From Comamonadaceae bacterium (GTDB lineage: Bacteria > Pseudomonadota > Gammaproteobacteria > Burkholderiales > Burkholderiaceae_C), in assembly GCA_024642025.1 (NCBI GenBank), contig JAHEBY010000206.1, positions 1 through 5,340 of the forward strand: 5,340 bases of DNA. The letters run 5' to 3'. Positions 1 to 4,339 of this stretch are shown piece after piece. The notes below the pieces were generated by a model that saw only the letters and a program-made list of their open reading frames with translations, made no database searches and was not told the origin of the DNA. Numbering within the stretch: the stretch's first letter is position 1; each line of letters opens with the position of its first letter. A program made the translations under genes and the position numbers.

Positions 1-641
1 TGATCGCCGTGCCGACCGCCGTGAAGATTTTCAACTGGATTGCCACCATGTGGCGTGGTTCCATGACGTTTGAGACGCCCATGCTGTTCGCGGTGGGCTT
101 CATCTTTGTGTTCACGATGGGCGGTTTCACCGGCTTGATTCTGGCCATTGCGCCAATTGACATCCAGTTGCAGGACACCTATTACGTGGTGGCCCACTTC
201 CACTATGTGCTGGTGGCAGGCTCGCTGTATGCCATGTTTGCCGGTTACTACTACTGGTCACCCAAATGGACGGGCGTGATGTACAACGAAACCCGCGGCA
301 AGATCCACTTCTGGTGGTCGCTGATTGCGTTCAACATCACCTTCTTCCCGATGCACTTTCTCGGCCTTGCCGGCATGCCGCGTCGCTATGCAGACTACCC
401 CATGCAGTTTGCCGACTTCAATGCGGTTGCATCGGTAGGTGCGTTTGCCTTTGGTCTGGCGCAGGTCTACTTCTTCTTCTTTATTGTTCTGCCCACCATG
501 ATGGGCAAGGGTGAAAAGGCGACCCAAAAGCCTTGGGAAGCTGCGGAAGGCCTGGAGTGGGAAGTGCCATCGCCCGCGCCATTCCATACCTTTGAGACTC
601 CGCCCAAGCTGGACGCCACGGCGACCAAGGTCATCGGCTAA
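1..641 (+). CDS. ctaD: Cytochrome c oxidase subunit I (aa3-type), C-terminal part
   Basis: Catalytic subunit of the aa3-type haem-copper oxidase in the cytoplasmic membrane; it reduces O2 to water and pumps protons. The gene enters from the left edge, with codons in phase from base 3, so about 212 C-terminal residues are present and the 5' end is missing. Numbering from the GTG codon at base 9, PTAVK (residues 2-6) matches the K-channel Thr/Lys motif. AHFHYV carries the two axial histidines, H63 (haem a3) and H65 (haem a). GMPRRY holds R125/R126, the arginine pair that contacts haem propionates. Several hydrophobic helices are evident, followed by a polar tail with the EWEVPSPAP motif. D56, next to the family's Mg site, is kept, but the preceding His of mitochondrial and Paracoccus enzymes is Gln (Q55). 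TAA ends it at 641. The family identity is near certain; an upstream ctaC is expected but lies outside the window. Confidence 0.98.
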   Translation, partial: IAVPTAVKIFNWIATMWRGSMTFETPMLFAVGFIFVFTMGGFTGLILAIAPIDIQLQDTYYVVAHFHYVLVAGSLYAMFAGYYYWSPKWTGVMYNETRGKIHFWWSLIAFNITFFPMHFLGLAGMPRRYADYPMQFADFNAVASVGAFAFGLAQVYFFFFIVLPTMMGKGEKATQKPWEAAEGLEWEVPSPAPFHTFETPPKLDATATKVIG

Positions 642-673
642 TTGGTGTTGGTTATCGTAGCACTATTGCCTGC

Positions 674-787
674 ATGATGACACCCGAACAAAAGAAAGCC
701 AACGCCAGGACGGGGTGGATACTCGCGTCCGTCGCGCTGGTATTTTTTGTGGGCTTCGTCGTCAAAATGCTTGTTTTGGGTTACTGA
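674..787 (+). CDS. 37-residue single-helix membrane protein, cytochrome oxidase small assembly protein type
   Basis: Short open frame between ctaD and ctaG. The protein has a charged N-terminus (TPEQKKANAR), one hydrophobic helix at about residues 14-30, and a short KMLVLGY tail. From memory of Burkholderiales genomes, a protein of this size, position and opening (M-TPEQKKAN) recurs between ctaD and ctaG and is annotated as a cytochrome oxidase small assembly protein; this assignment is recall, not a search. It starts 32 bp after the ctaD stop and ends 3 bp before the ctaG ATG, so it is almost certainly co-transcribed and probably translationally coupled to ctaG. Two adjacent ATGs (674 and 677) are possible starts, and no strong Shine-Dalgarno is visible before either. 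The charge pattern suggests that the N-terminus is cytoplasmic. The mechanism is unknown; an association with subunit I or CtaG is inferred only from position. Confidence 0.8.
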   Translation: MMTPEQKKANARTGWILASVALVFFVGFVVKMLVLGY

Positions 788-790
788 GCC

Positions 791-1390
791 ATGGCCCTGA
801 AGCGCGCCAATATGCAGATGCTGGGCAAGCTGGCCGTTATCACGGTCGGCATGTTTTCATTTGGCTATGCGCTGGTGCCAATTTACAAAGCCATTTGCGA
901 GGCCACCGGCATCAATATTCTTGCGCTGGGTGACAACAATATTCCCGGTGCCAAAGTCCAATTGCCGGCAAACACGCAAGTGGATGCGTCGCGGACGATT
1001 ACTGTCGAGTTCGATGCCAACTCGCGTGGGCCCTGGGAGTTCAAGCCTGCGCAGCGTTCGCTGCAGGTGCACCCTGGTGAGCTGGCCACCGTGATGTACG
1101 AGTTCCAGAATGTCCAGAATCGCCGTATGGCGGCGCAGGCCATTCCGAGCTACGCGCCTCAGCAGGCCGGACCGCACTTCAACAAGCTGGAATGCTTTTG
1201 TTTCAATCAATACACGCTGGACCCGGGCGAGAAGAAAACCTGGCCGGTGGCGTTCATCATCGATCCCAAGCTGTCGAAAGACGTCAAGACCATTACGCTG
1301 TCCTATACCTTCTTCGAAGTGGGTGGCAAGACCCCGCAGGCGCCTGTGGCAGCCGCTAATGGTGTCGTCAAAGCAGGAGTGGGCTCATGA
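791..1390 (+). CDS. ctaG: Cytochrome c oxidase assembly protein CtaG/Cox11 (copper delivery to CuB)
   Basis: Membrane-anchored copper chaperone that supplies Cu(I) for the CuB centre of subunit I. The protein has 199 residues, the usual size for bacterial Cox11. A short cytoplasmic N-terminus is followed by one transmembrane helix (about residues 11-31). The conserved PIYKAIC motif with C36 comes next, then a beta-sandwich periplasmic domain. The diagnostic copper-binding CFCF motif is present (C135 and C137 in KLECFCFNQ), followed by TLDPGE and the VAFIIDP strand. All three family cysteines are therefore intact. The stretch usually seen as MPV reads WPV here (W151). The tail after about residue 178 is low-complexity Ala/Gly/Val. 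The ATG at 791 is chosen because it gives the normal short N-terminus, although its ribosome site is weak; it lies 3 bp after the preceding stop. The TGA at 1388-1390 overlaps the next start. Confidence 0.97.
   Translation: MALKRANMQMLGKLAVITVGMFSFGYALVPIYKAICEATGINILALGDNNIPGAKVQLPANTQVDASRTITVEFDANSRGPWEFKPAQRSLQVHPGELATVMYEFQNVQNRRMAAQAIPSYAPQQAGPHFNKLECFCFNQYTLDPGEKKTWPVAFIIDPKLSKDVKTITLSYTFFEVGGKTPQAPVAAANGVVKAGVGS
1375..1379 (+). promoter_or_regulatory. Ribosome binding site of the DUF2970 gene
   Basis: AGGAG lies 7 nt before the ATG at 1387, inside the last codons of ctaG. It supports this ATG as the start and indicates that the gene can initiate on its own as well as by coupling through the ATGA overlap. 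Confidence 0.7.
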
Positions 1391-1608
1391 GCGCCAATGG
1401 GGCTGAAGCCGGCAAATCACCGGAGCCGTCGTTTTTTCGCAGCCTGAAGGTGGTCGCGTGGTCGTTTTTGGGCATTCGCAAAAATAGCGAATATCAGGAA
1501 GATCTTGCCCGAGTTAACCCATTGCACGTACTGGCCGCGGGAGCGGGCGCCGCGTTGATGCTGGTGGTGGGTTTGGTTGTTTTGGTAAATTGGGTTGTCG
1601 CCAAGTAA
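1387..1608 (+). CDS. DUF2970 family single-helix membrane protein
   Basis: The protein has 73 residues. A polar N-terminus is followed by FFRSLKVVAWSFLGIRK (residues 16-32), a short charged stretch (NSEYQEDLARVNP) and one C-terminal hydrophobic helix at about residues 48-69. This arrangement, with the WSFLGIRK and NPLHV signatures, matches the DUF2970 proteins found beside cytochrome oxidase genes in betaproteobacteria. Family recognition is from memory and no function is established. The ATG overlaps the ctaG stop (ATGA) and has a good AGGAG site, so the two are translated together. The basic amphipathic segment before the helix suggests a surface-lying N-terminal region on the cytoplasmic side. 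The context points to a role in oxidase assembly or stability, which is inference. Confidence 0.88.
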   Translation: MSANGAEAGKSPEPSFFRSLKVVAWSFLGIRKNSEYQEDLARVNPLHVLAAGAGAALMLVVGLVVLVNWVVAK

Positions 1609-1626
1609 GGCGAAGCCAACGAGATG

Positions 1627-1656
1627 TAAATAGAGCTATACAAATAGTGCTATTTG
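1627..1656 (+). promoter_or_regulatory. Tandem palindrome-like elements upstream of coxC
   Basis: The 91-bp spacer before coxC is clearly more AT-rich than the flanking genes. It contains a perfect inverted repeat at 1641-1656, with arms CAAATAG and CTATTTG around a central TG. A near-identical element sits 14 bp upstream: AAATAGAGCTAT at 1628-1639 matches AAATAGTGCTAT at 1642-1653 in 11 of 12 positions. The arrangement resembles a two-site operator, or a hairpin in the mRNA leader. No convincing -35/-10 pair was found around it, and no regulator can be named. Confidence 0.4.
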
Positions 1657-1683
1657 AAACGGATTTGATTTTTTGAGTTTTGC

Positions 1684-1689
1684 AAGGAA
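1684..1689 (+). promoter_or_regulatory. Ribosome binding site of coxC
   Basis: AAGGAA lies 10 nt before the ATG at 1700, with a second purine run (GGAA, 1691-1694) closer in. It lies downstream of the in-frame TTG at 1673, so it selects ATG 1700 and gives the usual N-terminus for subunit III. Confidence 0.65.
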
Positions 1690-1699
1690 CGGAACTGAC

Positions 1700-2581
1700 A
1701 TGAGTTCAACAACACACGGCGCAACGCCTCATTACTTTGTGCCTGCGCCGTCCCGGCATCCGGCGTTTGCCGCGTTCGGGCTTTTCTGGGTGATCTTTGG
1801 GGCCGCTCAATGGATTAACGGCGCGGCTTGGGGCAAATATGCGCTGCTCTTCGGCATGCTGTGGTGGTTGGGGGTGCTCTTCCAGTGGTTCAGTCAGTCG
1901 GTTTCTGAAAGTGAAGGCGGTCTCTATGGACACAAGATTGACTTGTCGTTCCGCTGGAGCATGAGCTGGTTCATCTTTTCAGAGGTGATGTTTTTCGGCG
2001 CGTTTTTCTCGGCGCTGTGGTGGGCCCGCATGCACTCGGTGCCTGCCCTGGGAAGTCTTGACAATGAACTGCTGTGGCCCGGTTTCAAGGCGGTGTGGCC
2101 CAGCATGGCGGCTGGCGCGACTGCGTCACCTGCCGGCATCATTGAGCCATTCCAGACCATGGGTCCATTCTGGCTCCCAACCATTAACACGGCTTTGTTG
2201 TTGACGTCTGGCGTCACCCTCACCATTGCGCACCACGCACTGATTGCGCGTCAGCGTGCCCGTACGGTGGGCTTTATGTGGCTGACGGTGTTGCTGGGCA
2301 TCACCTTCCTGTGCGTTCAGGGTTACGAGTACTTCCATGCCTACTCCGAGCTGAACCTGAAGTTGAGCTCCGGTGTATATGGCTCAACATTCTTCATGCT
2401 CACCGGTTTTCACGGCTTCCACGTTTTTGTGGGCATGCTGATGCTGTTGTTCATCACGCTGCGCCTGCAAAAAGGCCATTTCACGCCCGAGCGCCATTTC
2501 GGGTTTGAAGGCGCTGCCTGGTATTGGCACTTTGTGGACGTCGTGTGGCTTGGCCTCTACATTCTGGTGTATTGGCTGTAG
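1700..2581 (+). CDS. coxC: Cytochrome c oxidase subunit III
   Basis: Integral membrane subunit of the aa3 oxidase that stabilises subunit I and its proton uptake; it carries no redox centre. The protein has 293 residues with seven probable helices. WFIFSEVMFFGAFF (residues 90-103) contains E95, the conserved buried glutamate of the family (E90 in the bovine protein). QGYEYF (207-212), the LTGFHGFHVFVG helix (234-245) and the closing WYWHFVDVVWLGLYILVYW signature (274-292) are all present. A roughly 50-residue loop at about 111-160, rich in Pro/Gly/Trp, separates the third and fourth helices, as is common in bacterial subunit III. The ATG at 1700 is preferred over an in-frame TTG at 1673 because an AAGGAA site precedes it and the resulting MSSTTHG N-terminus is family-like. 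It follows a 91-bp spacer, unlike the tightly packed genes before it. It is also known as ctaE. Confidence 0.97.
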   Translation: MSSTTHGATPHYFVPAPSRHPAFAAFGLFWVIFGAAQWINGAAWGKYALLFGMLWWLGVLFQWFSQSVSESEGGLYGHKIDLSFRWSMSWFIFSEVMFFGAFFSALWWARMHSVPALGSLDNELLWPGFKAVWPSMAAGATASPAGIIEPFQTMGPFWLPTINTALLLTSGVTLTIAHHALIARQRARTVGFMWLTVLLGITFLCVQGYEYFHAYSELNLKLSSGVYGSTFFMLTGFHGFHVFVGMLMLLFITLRLQKGHFTPERHFGFEGAAWYWHFVDVVWLGLYILVYWL

Positions 2582-2628
2582 GCGATCACGTCGTGGTGAA
2601 CGGCGGTGTGGCCTTGGCCGTATCGCCT
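2580..2628. repeat. Long-range inverted repeat in the convergent spacer
   Basis: AGGCGAT (2580-2586, starting inside the coxC stop codon) pairs perfectly with ATCGCCT (2622-2628), enclosing 35 nt. Smaller stems lie inside: CACG/CGTG around 2587-2595 and GGCC/GGCC around 2610-2619. Together they could form a branched structure at the 3' end of the coxC message. It may add to the neighbouring hairpin as an mRNA end or RNase barrier. With 7-bp arms, the element could also be chance. Confidence 0.35.
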
Positions 2629-2643
2629 GAGAGGTCTGGTTTG

Positions 2644-2669
2644 CGGAGCTGGGCTATTGCCCAGCTGCG
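2644..2669. terminator. Candidate bidirectional terminator hairpin between coxC and the DUF2909 gene
   Basis: A perfect 8-bp stem is formed by AGCTGGGC (2647-2654) and GCCCAGCT (2659-2666) with a TATT loop. After one G-G mismatch it extends by two more pairs (2644-2645 with 2668-2669). The stem is GC-rich and sits exactly where two convergent genes end; the DUF2909 stop codon (2654-2656) lies at the stem-loop junction. There is no T-run on either side, so it is not a canonical intrinsic terminator. It may instead block 3' exonucleases or work with Rho. Confidence 0.45.
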
Positions 2670-2878
2670 ATGCCTGTAGGGTGGATGTACCCCAGCTTCC
2701 ACGCAATCAGAACGCAGACAAAAAGCAGAATTGAAAAGCCAACCCGCATGGCTAGCGCGCGGGCCATGCTTGACGATTTTTCCGCGCCGCCATTCTTGCC
2801 CCCCTTGAGCATGAAAAACAGCGCTGCGCCCAAACTGCCAATGATGGCCAGAAAACCTGCAACAACCAAATAAGTCAT
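2654..2878 (-). CDS. DUF2909 (twin transmembrane) family protein
   Basis: Minus-strand gene of 74 residues set inside the oxidase locus. It has two hydrophobic helices (about 2-24 and 46-64). A short charged loop (KGGKNGGAEKSSSMAR) lies between them, and the sequence ends KLGYIHPTG plus a short tail. The AIIGSLGAALFFML pattern, the MARALAMRVGFSILLF helix start and the GYIHP ending fit the DUF2909 family, which is annotated as twin transmembrane protein in betaproteobacteria. That recognition is from memory. The open frame continues upstream of this ATG, but only these 74 residues look like a protein; the upstream part is antisense to SURF1. The start codon lies 15 bp from the divergent SURF1 GTG, and the gene converges on coxC. 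No Shine-Dalgarno is visible, while GATAAT (minus strand, 2891-2886) lies 7 bp before the ATG. Function is unknown, with an oxidase-linked role inferred from location. Confidence 0.87.
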   Translation of the reverse strand: MTYLVVAGFLAIIGSLGAALFFMLKGGKNGGAEKSSSMARALAMRVGFSILLFVCVLIAWKLGYIHPTGIAAGQ

Positions 2879-2881
2879 GAC

Positions 2882-2885
2882 GGAG
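2882..2885 (+). promoter_or_regulatory. Ribosome binding site of SURF1
   Basis: GGAG lies 8 nt before the GTG at 2894 and supports this non-ATG start. It sits in the 15-bp gap between the two divergent start codons, so translation signals for SURF1 and any promoter for the opposite gene share the same bases. Confidence 0.65.
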
Positions 2886-2893
2886 ATTATCGG

Positions 2894-3637
2894 GTGAATC
2901 GTCACTTCTGGCTGATCACTGCCTTGGCCGCACTGGGCATCGCTGCAACGGCATGGCTGGGCTTTTGGCAGTTGTCCAGAGCATCGCAAAAGCTGGCTCT
3001 CCAATCCGCCATCTCGAGCGGAGCCCAGCGCCCAAGCCTGGCAGAAGGGGCCCTCGCAGCACTGGCCAGACCTGAAGATGTATTGTTTCAGCCTGTGCTG
3101 CTGCGTGGCAACTGGTTGCCAGAATACACGGTGTTCCTTGATAACCGGCAGATGGATGCCAAGGTCGGCTTTTATGTCGTCACACCCTTTCGGCTGGAGG
3201 GGCAGGCTGCTGTGGTTCTGGTCCAGAGGGGTTGGGTGCCGCGCAATTTTCTGGATCGATCCGTATTGCCCGAAGTCCATACGCCGACCGGGCTGGTACA
3301 AGTTTCAGGTCTGATTGTCCCGCCACCGGCCAAACTATACGAGCTGGGTTCTGCGCCAGTCGGTGTGATCCGGCAAAATCTCGATATGGGTGAATTTGCA
3401 TTGGAAACCGGCCTCAAATTGATGCCAGTATCCGTTCAACAGAACGGCGCACCCAGCGATGGACTGCTGCGCGATTGGCCTGCGGTCAATACGGGTGTCG
3501 CCAAACATCAGGGTTATGCGTTCCAGTGGTTCGCCATCAGCGCCCTGATCGCCGGCCTGTATGGCTGGTTTCAGCTTGTCAAACGCAAGCCCCTCAAAAC
3601 TCACGTTGCCGGACCGGGCAGCCTTGACCATGACTGA
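2894..3637 (+). CDS. SURF1 family cytochrome c oxidase assembly protein
   Basis: Membrane protein that assists haem A handling and insertion into subunit I of aa3 oxidases. The protein has 247 residues with the typical two-helix layout: an N-terminal helix (about 5-25), a large periplasmic domain and a C-terminal helix (about 211-229). Family motifs appear in order: LGFWQLSRASQK (22-33), FLDNRQ (81-86), GFYVVTPF (92-99), VLVQRGWVPR (108-117), and HQGYAFQWF (205-213), which holds the conserved His and Tyr before the last helix. GTG at 2894 is chosen because it has a GGAG site 8 nt upstream and gives a standard short N-terminus. It is the first gene of a second plus-strand cluster, starting 15 bp from a divergent gene. 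Its TGA overlaps the following gene by 8 nt, indicating coupling. No defect is seen. Confidence 0.96.
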   Translation: MNRHFWLITALAALGIAATAWLGFWQLSRASQKLALQSAISSGAQRPSLAEGALAALARPEDVLFQPVLLRGNWLPEYTVFLDNRQMDAKVGFYVVTPFRLEGQAAVVLVQRGWVPRNFLDRSVLPEVHTPTGLVQVSGLIVPPPAKLYELGSAPVGVIRQNLDMGEFALETGLKLMPVSVQQNGAPSDGLLRDWPAVNTGVAKHQGYAFQWFAISALIAGLYGWFQLVKRKPLKTHVAGPGSLDHD

Positions 3638-4331
3638 CGCAACCAGCCGCCCGGACGAGCCATTGGCCCTGACCGTCCATTCCATCCCGGCGCCAGGCAC
3701 GGCCATAGCGGGTGAAGAGCAGCGCACGCGCAGCGGCCGATGGAAAATGATTGTGGTGCTGCTGGCCTGCGCGGCACCAGTTGTCGCGTCCTACTTCACG
3801 TATTACGTCATTCGCCCCGAAGGCCGGCGCAATTTTGGCGAACTCATTGACCCCCAACGGCCGTTGCCAAACCTGGCTGCGATGGACTTGGCGGGGAATG
3901 CCATCAACTTGCGTACCCTCAAAGGGCAGTGGTTGATGGTTACCGTTTCGGGGGGCGCCTGTGACGAACTGTGCAGCAGCAACCTGTATTTGCAACGGCA
4001 GTTGCGGGAAAGCCTGGGCAAAGACAAAGACAGGGTGGATCGGGTGTGGCTGATATCAGACGATGTACCCGTTGCGCCCAAGCTATTGCCCGCGTTGAAA
4101 GAGGCTACTGTGTTGCGGGTGCCGCGTGCCGACCTGGAAGCATGGCTGGCGCCGGCGGCCGGTGAACCTCTGGCGGCACACTTTTACGTGGTTGACCCTT
4201 TGGGCAACTGGATGATGCGATTTCCGGCGGGGCTGGATTTGGCCAGTGCGCCAAAGGCCAAGCGTGACCTGGACCGGTTGTTGCGCGCGTCAGCGTTTTG
4301 GGACAGGGCAGGGCGCGAAAGCGCACCGTAG
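3630..4331 (+). CDS. Membrane-anchored thioredoxin-fold, SCO-like protein of the cox locus
   Basis: The protein has 233 residues. A polar, Pro/Ala-rich N-terminus (1-38) is followed by one transmembrane helix (about 39-60) and a periplasmic domain of about 170 residues. The domain follows a thioredoxin/SCO pattern: LPNLAAMDLAGNAINL (79-94), then KGQWLMVTVSGGACDELC (98-115) with a C111-x3-C115 motif in place of the SCO copper motif. RVWLISDD (138-145) is the next strand, and HFYVVDPLGNWMMRFP (184-199) is the equivalent of the SCO final strand pair. H184 lies five residues before the Asp of the DP motif, which is nearer than I expect for the SCO copper-ligand His. Proteins at this position are often labelled only hypothetical or SCO1/SenC-like. 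The ATG at 3630 overlaps the SURF1 stop by 8 nt (ATGACTGA), so the two are coupled. A role in thiol reduction or copper transfer to the oxidase is inference. Confidence 0.82.
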   Translation: MTDATSRPDEPLALTVHSIPAPGTAIAGEEQRTRSGRWKMIVVLLACAAPVVASYFTYYVIRPEGRRNFGELIDPQRPLPNLAAMDLAGNAINLRTLKGQWLMVTVSGGACDELCSSNLYLQRQLRESLGKDKDRVDRVWLISDDVPVAPKLLPALKEATVLRVPRADLEAWLAPAAGEPLAAHFYVVDPLGNWMMRFPAGLDLASAPKAKRDLDRLLRASAFWDRAGRESAP

Positions 4332-4339
4332 ATACCAGC

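Noticed and set aside
857..1210. Minus-strand and alternative plus-strand frames across ctaG
   Set aside because: They are shadows of a confirmed Cox11 frame with all its copper motifs.
1654..1682. TTGAAA (1654-1659) as a -35 box of a coxC promoter
   Set aside because: At the expected spacing no acceptable -10 sequence is present; the region around 1677-1682 is not TATAAT-like.
1673..1699. In-frame TTG start nine codons upstream for coxC
   Set aside because: It would place the AAGGAA ribosome site inside the coding region, and the nine added residues are not typical of subunit III. ATG 1700 is well placed.
2770..2798. TTGACG as a -35 element for SURF1 inside the DUF2909 gene
   Set aside because: The matching -10 position has no similarity to the consensus, and the distance to the SURF1 start is long.
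2879..3301. Upstream continuation of the minus-strand open frame that includes the DUF2909 gene, giving a 215-residue protein
   Set aside because: The added part is antisense to SURF1, has no family-like or membrane pattern, and the DUF2909 proteins begin at the ATG at 2878.
3561..3629. In-frame upstream start of the SCO-like protein, deep inside SURF1
   Set aside because: The extension would overlap the SURF1 C-terminal helix in another frame and would read as an arbitrary polar sequence. ATG 3630 gives a standard short overlap.
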